64,000 nucleotides of DNA from Jackrogersella multiformis. Lineage: Eukaryota > Ascomycota > Sordariomycetes > Xylariales > Hypoxylaceae. Shown here piece by piece: positions 13,808-24,647 of this stretch. Location of the stretch: NCBI GenBank assembly GCA_902806575.1, contig CADCXD010000002.1, positions 2,604,001 through 2,668,000 on the forward strand. Direction: 5' to 3'. The stretch's first letter is position 1. Each line of letters starts with the position of its first letter. Position numbers and translations under genes: made by a program. The notes below the pieces were generated by a model. That model made no database searches. It was not told the origin of the DNA and was given only the letters and a program-made list of their open reading frames with translations.

Positions 13808-16800
13808 ATCTTGCGGTGAAGACGCTTGGAAAATCCGATACCGCTTGCTTATTGGTGCTACTGATCGTGCGTCGTATCAGCCTATGTAATGCAGAGAGGG
13901 TTGCTTCAGAAAATAAGACCCTACTACTTACTAGGTGGTAGTGTAAAACTACCATACATCCCTGTCGATACGATAGGCGATAGTCGGTCCAATCCCTTCG
14001 TACATAACCTCTACGTGCATACTAATACACTACCTACGTAGTATGTAGGTAGGTATACTACACTAGGTACCTAGGGTAGGTATCGGCTAATGAGGCAAGC
14101 CGCAAAACGCAATGATCAAAGTGAGGGGCGGCAAGGGTCCGGACTTTGGATCTCTCGACTTCGATCGCGTGGGGAATCATCTAGCCACTCACCAACGAGC
14201 ACTACATGCACGGCTGACCGCAGTCATGGGTTTGTTTGGCAGCCTCGACTAAACCTCATCTTCTAAGTCGTCCGCGGCACAGGGAGATATGTCGTGCCAT
14301 GGAAACACATATCATCATGGTCGGTTACTCGTTATACAACTTGGTGGCTGTGCCAACTTCGACGATTATCTTGAGCGCCAAGAGTTCTAGACACCTTTCT
14401 TCTCATCTCGATCTTGTGTCTTTCAAATGAGGTCTGGCACTCTAGGTCTAGCACTCTATAGTATAATCATAGACATCACCTCGCCCTAAGATGATTCAGG
14501 TAGGTTATGGTTATATTATTATCTCAGTTGCATCGTACATAATACAGCTTTAAGTCTCATGGGTCGAGGCTTGAGTATTTACCTATAGCAAGGATGCTTA
14601 GATACCTTTACAGTCACTTTAGAGAGCTTATCAGATTATGTCGAACATCCAGATCTGCCAAAATTTGACGGTTACGCACCGAGGCGTGGCGCCCTGGAGT
14701 CCCCTGCCGACCGTCGGACACTCCACAGCAGCCCTGGAGGTTACTGCCGGCAAGCTACCGAGCCGGGACTCTGTAATACGACTCCTTGGAATCTCTGAAA
14801 ACAACCGACATTCTGCTGTAGGCTGCCGTCTCATAAGGAACAAGGAGGTGGTGATAATTCCGGTTCAACTGCGATCTATGAGTTGGCAGCTTATCGAACC
14901 AACCTATATCGGGGCTATCTGGGATATATCGGTCTTTTGCAATGCTCATCCCTTAGTCCACATGGGTTTGTATGCTGACATATATAGTCACCATAACTTT
15001 ATCAGCCGGCATAATTCTAGGTTAAGTTTACTAATTATATATAGGTAAGTAGAAAAGGTATCAGTACTTGGGTAAATCAATAATTTTAAGAGCCGCAAGG
15101 AAGAATTACCAACCTGGATAAATATTAAAGTCGAGAGGGAAAATATTGTCGCGTGACCTTCGTACTATTCTGGTGGGACAGAATTCTACGAAGGTCGTCG
15201 TTCATCAGTTTCTCTCTCCCAAACCCCTTTTCAACTTGAAGGGGGCTAAGTGATACAAATTCGCTGGGCCCATCTGCACCGATGACACCGTCCGGTCAAC
15301 TTCCCAGTACCACAGGCGCCTATGTATAGGAACATGCAGATGCCGGATACTCCTGACGTTACGTGCCACCTCAGATTACATGTCATTCCCAGATGGTTCG
15401 AGCATGTCCCGCCGCGGCTCTTCATACACGTGTCCCCGAAGGCTATTTTTGGGGGGTTTAACACCAGCACCGGCATCATCGTCCTGGCTGTCGGGTGACC
15501 GATGTTTGCTCAGGACGGGGCAGCAGCAGCAGTTGCTGCTTGGGCGAAATTTCCTACAACCCCACGGCGTTTGGTTACCTCTGAAACCACATGCATGCAA
15601 GCACTTTGTGCCACGGCGCCGTCCAACCGTTATCTGGTGGACGCCTGCCCAGCCCAGCCCAGCCCAGGTGATATCGATGAGGCTTGCGCCGTGGAGTCGC
15701 CTGTTACTGCCGAGCGCCACGAGCCGTCTGGAAGGGGGGAAATAATACCCTTGTGCTACGACATGCGGTCTAGGCATAGATGCCGGTTTACCGCGATGCT
15801 GATTCAGGTGCTAGAGGAGTCTTGCCATTTGCTTCTGTGCCACGTTCCGAGGAATCCTGCGGCATTGGCCGCCCGCTGCAGCGATTCGGGCTTCCCGTCG
15901 AATGGGCATTACCTAACCTGATCGGATATCAGATATGTATGTACGGACATACATACATAAGCCTACATGGTAAATGACTTGCATAGGTAGCTAATTACCC
16001 CCATATGTATATACCTACCTACCTGATATTTTTTTTCTTTCATTGGGGCGCTAGAGCACGCCGACGGGAGCCGTTGGTGGCTTGAAAAAATTTGTCCGGA
16101 CGGCATATGTGGGCACGATCTTGGGAAAAATGAAAAATATCTCTCTAGTCAGGTACCCGTAGAGGGGATCATGCGTAGCGGACCCGCCAAAGCGCCATCG
16201 GTTCTTCACCTAGCAGGAAGACTCGGGTCTAGACGTTCGTTCGGTCTAATTTAGGCTTGCGTGTTCTCACATGGTAGAGAAAAGCTGTTTATTAGTCTGC
16301 CTAGAAATGTCCCTCTTTTGTATGACAGCGGGATCATAGGTCGGATCAAGCTTGCTAGGTAGGTATCTTTAACGTGACTGAGGTGAAAAATATTTCTATT
16401 CAAAAGCTATCTATACATTATTCAATGAGCTCAGGGATATCATGATGTTTTGGTTTTCTGCAGGAATCGATATAAACTAGCTACGCGGGATTTCCATGAT
16501 TCAGACCCTTGATTAGCTTGTGGGTTATAGAAATACCTACATTACCTATATAATACATATTCCCGCCAGTTTAGTAATAGATATCAAAAGAAGTAAGGAG
16601 AGTACTAGGATTATAAGTGTAGCCCTTACCAAGCGAACCTAGTCGACGTTCTAGAAGCAATGCTTACCAAATAATTATGTACAAGTCTTTAATAATAGTT
16701 TCAAGATCTGATGTCGAAGTGCTTCTTTTACACACCTCATCTGACTCCTGATCATTTTCACTTTGTCCTTTGAAAGACAAGGGGTGGTATGTGAAAATAT

Positions 16801-17231
16801 TAATGACTACCTAGGTAGTTCATGATAAACCGAAATTACAGATTTCTATATTTAGACGGACTGGGTTGTGCTGAGTATGAGAAGTGAAGAGGGCGGATCC
16901 GCTGAATAGATAGAAGACAAGTATTTTGCTAGACAGCTCTGAACTGCTATGGGAAATAACTGGCAACTGACTAATACGACTACTTATCTACCTCCCAACA
17001 CTGTATCATGATATACAAAGGCAATATACCTAATTGCCTACCATGAATCGGGTAGACTATGACGAGGACGCCTATATGCGCTGGAGAGGGATCTAGTGTA
17101 TGTGGAAACATTACAGAACTACCCCCCTATTTACTCTAGAGAACACACTGACCAGCAAATTCTATCCCACCTCACTGAAGAGTAAATCTCAACTCCCTAC
17201 CTCTTCAGCAGCCACTCCCTCTACCTTTCCC
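13808..17231. other. Gene desert, last part
   Basis: No gene is supported. A palindromic TACCTAGG cluster lies at 14026-14085 and another copy at 16808-16820. The stretch at 15240-15920 is richer in GC than its surroundings and carries overlapping open frames on both strands without a recognisable domain; it could be an old gene relic. The stretch at 16360-16860 is AT-rich. Confidence 0.45.
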
Positions 17232-18351
17232 CTACGAAGCAGAATCACCCACAACCTCCCCTTCCACCTCATCCCTCTCCGCCTCGACCATCCTCTTATA
17301 CTCCCCCCAATCATCGCTCCTAGGAAACGGCTCCCCCAGCACGCGCTGCTCCTGCACACCCAAGAACGCGCAAAGCGGCGCCCAGCCGTCCCCGGGCGCG
17401 AACTCGAGGTACCTCCTCTGCTTGTCTGTCGCCAGCTTGCGCACCAGCTCGTTGTGCGCTTGATACGCGGCGCGCCCCTTGCCGGGCACGTCGTCGCCCC
17501 AGCAGTGGCGGTGGTACCTGTTGGCGAGGGGCGCCAGGGGCGACGGGTTGGGGGAGGGCTGACGCGCGTGCGCGTGCCACTTGCGGGGGTTAGCGAGGAG
17601 TGCAGCTATTGCTTTACTTCTTTGCATGGGATTAGAAAAGCAATAATTTTGAAAGGGGAAAACGATAATGAATAGGGCTAGGATTGGAAAGAGGATATCC
17701 CGGTTCGCAGATGGGCTGGATGGAGTAAAGAACTTCTACGTCACGCACGAGCGTCGACTCCATCGAGGCCAGCCACGCGTCCTCCGAGCGGCGCACCGAG
17801 AGGATGACGGATGCTTCGGGGTACGCGGCCATGAGTTCGGCCGGGAAGATGGCGGCCGGGTAGTCGGCCAGGGCCTAGAGACCGACAGGTACTCGTGAGA
17901 AGCTATCCCGCAGAAATCGAAACCGAATCACACCACCTCCGCTAGAAACCCGCGCGCCAGGTGCTGGTCACAATACAACGCAGTGCAGTGCAGCATAGAA
18001 GCGTGTATTTTCTGTCCAACCCCGAAGCGGCAACGACAAATCAAGTGCGCACCTCATAAGACCCGAGGATCCGGTCGAACCTCGCCCTGTCGAAGGGCTC
18101 TCCGCGGCCCTCGAACTTGGCGTCTAGCGCCTCGATCCAGAGCGCTTGGTGCTTGTTCTTCGCAACCTCGCGCATGTGATATACGGGCGCGATGTCCAGC
18201 CGCTCGAGCGCGTCCGCGAGGGCTGCGTAGGCAGGACATATATATTTAGTTATAAGCCTAATCGGTTTCTACCGAGGGCAGCAGGAGGGCAGAAAGGAGC
18301 ATACACACATTGAGTACCTGTGCGGGGCATTCCTAGTATGAGGACCTTCAT
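17232..18351 (-). CDS. Sulfotransferase-like P-loop protein (fungal Sulfotransfer_4 type)
   Basis: I reconstruct four exons: 18351-18309, 18222-18053, 17874-17749 and 17579-17232, giving about 228 aa. The N-terminus MKVLILGMPRTGTQS carries the phosphosulfate-binding loop of this family; the TQS is formed across the first junction. Further family-like segments are PVYHMREVAKN, LWIEALDAKFEG, DYPAAIFPAEL, VILSVRRSEDAW, HCWGDDVPGKG, YLEFAPGDGW and EPFPRSDDWGEY near the C-terminus. Each junction keeps the frame and uses GT-AG; the last intron ends with GCTAAC followed by CAAG. Members are often misannotated as NAD-dependent epimerases. The substrate is unknown. The first three exons are short and easily missed. 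Introns 2 and 3 (178 and 169 nt) are longer than usual here. No other biosynthetic gene lies nearby. Confidence 0.82.
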
Positions 18352-18813
18352 CTTGTGAATCGCTGTTGCTTTCAGATATGAAAGGGGTGAGATGAGATGA
18401 AGTCTTGAGTATTTTCTGTTTATATAATGGCGATTTAAGGGTGTTTATATATGTACAAGTGAACCCGCATGAGACTTATTTCACATGTATTGTCATGACA
18501 GGGGCGAAATTCGCTCGATTCGATTTCCTCCGATTTTCAACCCGGAATGATCCGACGTGGCTCTTTTCTTGCCTATCTTAGACTTGGAAGCCTCGACGAA
18601 TATTGGACAAGATTTAGCATAATTCAGAAGAACACATCTTGGTAAGTCCCGATGTCGACGTATGATCAGCTAGTTCACCCCCTTGAGCTGGTTGAGGGTA
18701 GCTTCCCCAGGTGACCGACAAATAGAATGCGGATTCTGCTCTTAGTTAATTGGTACATCTGAAGTTGAAAAGCGTAGACTGGGTCGTAAAACCTCGTTTC
18801 TTCTACATATAAC
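18352..18813. other. Intergenic region between two minus-strand genes
   Basis: This region holds the promoter of the sulfotransferase-like gene and the 3' region of the mitochondrial membrane protein gene. I see no other feature in it. Confidence 0.5.
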
Positions 18814-19821
18814 TTAGGGTTTCGTTGTGTTCAGCTTATTGGCGAGGCGAGCTAAAGCAGGATCGTTCTCGATTTTCACGATCCTATCTAAAGCTCGTCC
18901 ATCCTCCAATACGTAGGCTGATGTGATGTCCAACTTGTATTCGACCCCATCGATCGTGACAGGCGCAAAGCCTTCCCCTGTCAACCCACGGCGGAAGTTT
19001 TTCCACAATATCGAAAAGGCTACCTTTGCGTGTCGGAACGGCGCCGTCATCAAATGGTCCAGCTCATATTGGCGTTCCTTTTTCCTTCGGATTTCCTCTT
19101 CCTTCTTCATATGCATCTTCTCGTGCTCCGAGGGGGGTATACTGCGATAGTACATCGGCACCTTCAAAATGACATTGTTCGGGTCGACCTGGAGACGCTG
19201 AAACGGGAGACCGGGGAAAGGTAGGTTGCGCCGTGCTTCGATTTCAAGCCGGACTTGTCTAGGTTTTGGTGGAGCTTGTGTCGATCCTTTGAGAGGCCGA
19301 TCTGGTAATACTTTGATGGAGCGTATGGTGCCTGCAGGCATCAGAGCAAATCTGGTGCCTATGTATGCCATCGCTATTCCGGCTGCGCCAAAGGAGATAG
19401 GGACACCAACGTGTAGTCCTTCGGGGATATTGTACACGTTCACTATGATGTTGAATGCAGCGCTGATTATACAAAAGAGACCGGCTGTGTAGCTGGAGAA
19501 TAGGAAGACTCTCTGGGACCCTGCCTCGTACAGGGTGGTCGGCGTAGATTTATATGCGAGCTTTTCGGCAAAGCTTAGACGAGGGCTTTCTATGCTTCTT
19601 GATAGATTTAACAGGGTCTGCGTTTTTGTTGAGATCTTTATTTTCTTTTCTCCAGCTTTCACGCTGGCAAACTGTCGACGACCTATTAGAGCCGAGATTG
19701 TTCGCAACCGCAGTGAGACATTATCCGCTTGGTTGGATAATCTGAGTATCCGAGAGGAGTTGCGAGGTATAATCATTATAGGACGAGAGCAGCCTCGGCA
19801 TATAGAGATGGGTGTTGCCAT
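18814..19821 (-). CDS. Mitochondrial two-helix membrane protein (TMEM223/TMEM70-like)
   Basis: This is a single-exon gene of 335 aa starting at ATG. The N-terminus is rich in Arg, Ser and Ile and poor in acidic residues (MATPISICRGCSRP...RRQFASVK), which suggests a mitochondrial targeting sequence. Two hydrophobic segments follow, at residues about 105-130 (VFLFSSYTAGLFCIIS...) and about 139-161 (VGVPISFGAAGIAMAYIGTR), separated by a short loop. The C-terminal half is soluble and charged, with a KKEEEIRRKKERQ stretch. This layout resembles the TMEM70/TMEM186/TMEM223 group of inner-membrane assembly factors, but I cannot assign one with confidence. The gene is divergent from the pyruvate dehydrogenase subunit gene with about 0.5 kb between the two start codons, so the two mitochondrial genes may share a promoter. 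Confidence 0.8.
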   Translation of the reverse strand: MATPISICRGCSRPIMIIPRNSSRILRLSNQADNVSLRLRTISALIGRRQFASVKAGEKKIKISTKTQTLLNLSRSIESPRLSFAEKLAYKSTPTTLYEAGSQRVFLFSSYTAGLFCIISAAFNIIVNVYNIPEGLHVGVPISFGAAGIAMAYIGTRFALMPAGTIRSIKVLPDRPLKGSTQAPPKPRQVRLEIEARRNLPFPGLPFQRLQVDPNNVILKVPMYYRSIPPSEHEKMHMKKEEEIRRKKERQYELDHLMTAPFRHAKVAFSILWKNFRRGLTGEGFAPVTIDGVEYKLDITSAYVLEDGRALDRIVKIENDPALARLANKLNTTKP

Positions 19822-20328
19822 CGAGTCCTAGGTAGCCAATTGGCATGACCCAACAAAGAGCGAAAGTAATGGGGTTGTATATCGTAGCCTTGTAAGTTAC
19901 CTAGTGTAAGTATGTATGTAGGTAGGTAGGAGTAGGTATGTATGTAGACTTTGAGGTTGATAGAGCTTTAGATATACACCTGAGTGGAGCTCGAAGTTGC
20001 TATTCTTAAAAATTCTTATCGATACATGGGTACCTAGGTAATGTAGGTACCTGGGTTTATCGTACCACTCCCAGGGCTGCTTTGGACGTCTAGGGCTGCA
20101 GGGTTAGTGTGGACCCCCATGGTCCGGGGCAGGTGGAAACGGCAAAATTTTACAGCGTCCCTTACATTTCCGATCTTATTCGGTTGAGGCCGGAGAATCC
20201 CCAACTCAACAAAGCTTCGACCTTAACTTTTTTTATTTCATTTCACAACCTCCGATTTTGGGCATTTCACCTCGACGAGAAAAAAAGGTGCTCAATTGAG
20301 CTTCACTTTTCTTCTCGGAAAGTGGACA
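19822..20328. promoter_or_regulatory. Divergent promoter region between two mitochondrial genes
   Basis: These 507 bp separate the start codons of the two-helix membrane protein (-) and Pdx1 (+). They contain TAGGTA/CCTAGGTACC repeats at 19898-19950 and 20030-20055 and a pyrimidine-rich tract just upstream of the Pdx1 start. No specific factor-binding site is claimed. Confidence 0.5.
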
Positions 20329-21677
20329 ATGGCATCTTTTGCGACCGCCACCCGCATATCGGCACGGCTCGTTAGCCGACGAGTCGCCCAAGATGCCGCA
20401 ACTCGAGGTATTTTAATGTTTTAGAAGCTATATCGATCATCCTAGGTACCTAGGTAGCTAACAGGATATATGCATGCGCAGGCTTTCGCACATCCGCCTC
20501 CTCGTTCGCCGCCCAGAATTTCACCATGCCGGCCTTGTCGCCAACCATGACGGAAGGAAACATCGCAAATTGGAAGCTTAAAGAGGGCGACTCGTTTTCT
20601 GCGGGCGATGTTATACTCGAGATCGAAACGGACAAGGCGACCATGGATGTTGAGGCCCAGGATGATGGAGTTCTTATGAAAATCATGCAGGGCGACGGGA
20701 GTAAAAATATCCAGGTTGGCACACGAATTGGTGTTGTTGCGGAAGCTGGAGACGATATTAGCCAACTGGAGATCCCCGCCGATGAGACCTCTGCGCAGTC
20801 AGCCAAGAAGGAGGAGCCATCGCAGCAGCAGGAGTCGAAGGGGGCCGCGTCAGAGGCAAAGGCCGGTACACCTAAGAAAACTGGACAGAAGGCACCACCA
20901 CAAAAGTACCCTCTCTACCCATCAGTTGAGCACCTTATAAAGGAGCACAAGCTGGATGAGTCAGCAGTCAGCGAGATGACTCCCACAGGTCCTAGTGGAC
21001 GATTGCTCAAGGGTGATGTCCTCGCATATCTCGGCAGTGTATCCCCTGGCAGACCAGAACAAATCAAGGCCCGATTTGACCACAACTCACACCTCGACCT
21101 CTCCAACATCAAGATCGCCGCTCCTAAAGAGGCTCCCAAGAAGGCAGAGAAGGCTACCGCGCCAAAGACCCCTATTCCCGAGGACTTGATAGTGACTCTG
21201 CCTATATCGCTAGCAACGGTGATCGAAGTACAGAAAAAGATTGAGGCTACTCTTGACACGTTTATACCTCTCTCGACATTCCTCTCAAGAGCCACGGAAT
21301 TAGCGAATGACGATCTGCCCTTATCGCCGAACTATAAGCCAACAGCTGACGAGCTATTCAACCAGGTCTTAGGATTAGATAAGACCAGTCCGAAGGGTTC
21401 TCGCGGCTACTACCTTCCGCAAATTTCTGCCCTGCCTTCGCCGTCATTCACCGGCGTCGCGCCTAAGCTTAGGACGAAGGTCGATATCATCGATTTCCTA
21501 GCAGGCTCAGCAAAGTCCGCACCAAAAGTGCGAAAATCCGGCCCTCACTCGGGAATCTCCACTGGTTCCAACATATTCAGCATCACCGTGCCGAAGACCG
21601 AGGAAAAGAGAGCCAAGGCTTTCCTACAAAGAGTAAAGACGGTGCTGGAAGGCGAGCCAGGCAGACTTGTCTTATGA
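20329..21677 (+). CDS. PDX1: Pyruvate dehydrogenase complex protein X (E3-binding protein)
   Basis: There are two exons, 20329-20407 and 20482-21677, giving about 424 aa. The first exon encodes a mitochondrial presequence (MASFATATRISARLVSRR) that joins RGFRTSASSFAAQNFT and then MPALSPTMTEGN, the start of the lipoyl domain. The lipoyl-lysine is K78 in ETDKATM. A peripheral subunit-binding domain lies at about 172-211 (YPSVEHLIKEHKLDES...GRLLKGDVLAYLG) and should tether E3. The rest (about 213 aa) lacks the HxxxDG motif of catalytic E2 acetyltransferases, as in yeast Pdx1, which is of similar length (about 410 aa). It therefore anchors dihydrolipoamide dehydrogenase to the E2 core in the mitochondrial matrix. 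The 74-nt intron contains a CCTAGGTACCTAGGTAG palindrome. Confidence 0.93.
20441..20458. repeat. TACCTAGGTA-type palindrome inside the Pdx1 intron
   Basis: CCTAGGTACCTAGGTAG lies within the intron, between the donor at 20408 and the acceptor at 20480-20481. It belongs to the same palindromic family that is scattered between genes across the window. Confidence 0.85.
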
Positions 21678-22569
21678 GGAGATGAGAAAAGTACCGGAGA
21701 GGAGAACTATAGAGCCTGTAATGTTAACATGGAAGCAGTGATAGACTATATTATTAGCAATTATTCATCAATTGTATATCTAACATTATTTAACGTGCAG
21801 ATCTCACAACTTTTTCCAAGCAAGGGGCAATAGTATGGATGCAAGTACAGTGGTTTGCTACCTCAATTTGACAAGCACTGCATTTACTATGAACGCTAAC
21901 GCGAGCGAACTTAATTATTGACGATAATGTGTCTCCTACGCATACCTATACATGGAACAAGCTTGGTAGTTACCTAGGTAGTTTTGGATAGATGATAAAA
22001 TGCTGGTAAGTCTACGGGGCACGTGTAGCCTGAGGGTCGGGCGGCGAACTAGGGAGGCAGGTCAATTACACCTACATCAAACCCTCGTAGTGGGTACGAA
22101 ATCTTTAGAAGGCGGGCTAAGTTTAGGTACTATATTAAACTTAGTCGCAATAGTAAATTGGGTTTTTGCGAAGAAGATGGCTATATATTCCTTCATATCA
22201 TCATCATCTTTGAATCATTGCTATCCCCTATTCTTCTACGACTCCACATAGCACACTCATGAGTACTTCAATGTTCCGATTGTAGGGTAAGTACCCTTTA
22301 TATTTTTATTATTAGTTAAAATCGATAAATATATTAGGTACTAATATAATAATAGTTTGAACTGGTCATACCGTAATAAGTTTGCCGAGTGATACCTTTA
22401 CGTGGTAGTGCATGGAGCGGAGCGGAGTGGTCCATCTTTCTAAGGCTTCGAAAAGGCCTAGAATATATTTAAACCAGTCAGCTCTCTTTAATTTCGAGAC
22501 AAAACAACTCGCTAGGTTAGGCGTTTGGTCACTGCGCCAATCGAGAAAATGGATTACAAAAAATCAATT
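21678..22569. other. Intergenic, between Pdx1 and the tRNA
   Basis: This stretch is mostly AT-rich, with one TTACCTAGGTAG element at about 21970-21983. I see no gene in it. Confidence 0.5.
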
Positions 22570-22693
22570 CGACGCAGGCCTGATTCGAACAGACGCTCCC
22601 GAAGGAACAAGATCAGCTTTCTTCTGGATGAGGAGGTCTTCTTCAATCCGCTAGATTCTAGTCTTGCGCATTAGACCACTCTGCCACTGCGCC
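22570..22693 (-). tRNA. tRNA-Ser(AGA) with an intron
   Basis: Read on the minus strand, the 5' acceptor strand GGCGCAG (22693-22687) pairs with CTGCGTC, followed by discriminator G at 22570, as expected for serine tRNAs. The D-arm is TGGCAGAGTGGTCTAATGC. The anticodon stem CAAGA (22666-22662) pairs with TCTTG (22612-22608). The loop starts C-T and then anticodon AGA (22659-22657), followed by A37. A 42-nt intron (22655-22614) interrupts the loop directly after position 37, the standard site for nuclear tRNA introns. A long variable arm (TTCCTTCGGGAGC) and a T-arm with GTCTG/CAGGC and TTCGAAT follow. The mature length is 82 nt, normal for a class II tRNA. It reads UCU-family serine codons. Confidence 0.93.
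22614..22655 (-). other. tRNA-Ser intron
   Basis: This 42-nt insertion lies between A37 and A38 of the tRNA. It should be removed by the tRNA splicing endonuclease. Its first bases (TCTAG) can pair with the anticodon region (CTAGA), as is typical for such introns. Confidence 0.85.
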
Positions 22694-23299
22694 CAAACAT
22701 GCTCAGGAGGTTGTGCATTGGCTGGATGAATTTCGGTCTCGTAAGTACGGCGATATACATACATGGCAATTCCGTATTGTGGGCTACGACATAAACCACT
22801 AGTAACCACAAGATACATCATCTATGGGTAATAGACGTGGCAAATCGAAACCCACAATGGTAGCTTTCTAAATATTACTGCTAGGCATGATGCGCACGAC
22901 CGTCCAAATCGCTGGCGAGCTGCTATTAGAAACGTGCACCGCGTTGGAAGATAAGGTGAAAAAGTACAGTGACTTAATCTTCTAAGAGGAACAGTTTCGC
23001 TGGCAGTGTGTATATAAACCAATGTCTTAAAAAATATACCTGCGGATAACTCTATAGCTAGCGACATCTATCTGCTAATACATAAACACCGTAAGAGACG
23101 CCGGCATTAATATCACAAGTTTCAACTCACAGGACGATACGCTTCAAGATGTGGGATATTGAAATGTATATACATTCTGAAGTCAGCAATTCGTTACCTA
23201 GATACAGTACTTAGATCTTGAGATCAGACCTCTAGGGTATAGAGATATGTCGTCCCAAATTCCGATGTCCTTTTAAACCCCAACCCCGGCCGTTGTCAT
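22694..23299. other. Intergenic, between the tRNA and the GH16 gene
   Basis: I see no gene or clear element here. It contains the upstream region of the tRNA and the 3' region of the glycosidase gene. Confidence 0.5.
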
Positions 23300-24647
23300 C
23301 TACCACCAGAAAGACAACGCCATAGATAATATAGAAACCCAAAAGCAGACGCCCCCGAGAACTCCCACCTGGTCGAGGATTCTCGAAGCGCCGCCCTGTA
23401 TCAAGACCGTAGTTCCCGTCTTCAACGCAGCATCGATACTGCAGACACTGTGGCAGGACGCCTCATCTCTCTTCTCTGCTCTCCCCATCTCGATATGACT
23501 GAGCAGCTCAGTCAGACTGCGCTTTTGCGATTGCGCCGAGCCGGTTGTGTTATAGACGAGTTCGATCCATTGGACTTGGAGATGGGCCTCCGTCCCCACA
23601 CTCATGTTACCAGCCCAAGATCCGCCACTATGTAGAGTTAGCAACTCATTCTCTTCTGTGTGAGAAGTCTCGTCAAAAAGCAACTTGAAGACCTAAGAGC
23701 ATGGATGAATGGAAGACCCGATATCGACAGGCTTGGCTCCAGAAACATGTAATCATTCCAGAAGGAGAAGTCAACTTCGGAAACACTTACTCTGACCATG
23801 CGTTGAAGATGACCATACTAGGATCGCGGGGAGTCTGGAAGGAGATGGAGGCAACTTCGTCGCCGTCGATGTACCATGTCGTGGCGTCCGGGCTCCAGTC
23901 CATTCGATACGCCGACCAGTTTGTCCAGTCTCTTTTATTCGGGATAGTGACATTCCGGGTAGCTTCCTGAACGTCGTAGCCCATCGAGGTATATGAGGGC
24001 TGGTTTGTATACTGGATGTGATCGGGAGGATCGAGTGTCCTGATTTCTAGGTCCGATTCCTGTACCGTAGCTAGTTCGGCAGAGGGGTCCATCTCTTTGT
24101 ATGTGAACATTGCGGTCACCGCACCCGGCGCACCTATTGTCCTCGCATACATTCTGACAGATAGGAAGTGATAGTTACGGATATTAGACTCGAATTCGCA
24201 CGCCGATTGGTAGTCTTTTAGACGCGCCGTCCTTAAGTTTAGGAATGTGTTTGAACCCGCATTCTGGTCCTCGTTCTTCTCAATGTAGACGTTGTTGGGC
24301 GAATTAACCATGAGGACGGACGCATCGCTCTCGGTGCTGCCTAATGAGGCGGTATTATTCCAATTTTGCAAGGTCCAATAATCAGTCCACTCGTTGGAGG
24401 AGAAGTAGCTGCTAGTCACGTCGGCTTGACTGCTCTCATCAGGGTCTCCGATGAGGGGCGGCACCACAATAGCGTCTGATCTATCCCGGAAATCGAAGAA
24501 TTTGTGAGTAGTGAAATAGTGGCTGCTGCTTCCATTGGTGAGATAACAGTCACATTGGTCACCGCTAACCTCAGGGTAATCGGCAGTGGTCAAGGCGACC
24601 AAGCTGGAAACGGCTATAAGCGGCTGGAAGAGCTTTCGGTAAACCAT
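23300..24647 (-). CDS. GH16-family glucanase/transglycosylase-like protein, probably wall-anchored
   Basis: There are two exons, 24647-23791 and 23627-23300, with a 163-nt intron carrying a GTAAGT donor and a GCTAACTCTACATAG end; the product is 394 aa. I chose the internal ATG because it begins the signal peptide MVYRKLFQPLIAVSSLVALTTA; the frame upstream of it is not signal-like. The Cys-rich DQCDCYLTNGSS follows. The catalytic motif ESDLE (E197, D199, E201) fits the E-x-D-x-E signature of GH16, with E197 the likely nucleophile and E201 the acid/base. The junction rebuilds FNAWSDGGSWAGNMS, a segment I associate with fungal GH16 proteins. Several N-x-S/T sites occur. The last about 20 residues are hydrophobic (GGVCFWVSILSMALSFWW) with no basic tail, which suggests a GPI-anchor signal or terminal membrane helix. 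It probably acts on beta-glucan at the cell surface; the exact substrate is unknown. Confidence 0.88.

Noticed and set aside
13297..13955. Overlapping frames of up to 143 codons on both strands.
   Set aside because: They run through short tandem repeats and show no domain; both strands are equally open.
14638..15048. A 136-codon plus-strand frame.
   Set aside because: It starts at an ATG but has no recognisable domain, and its last part is low-complexity and AT-rich.
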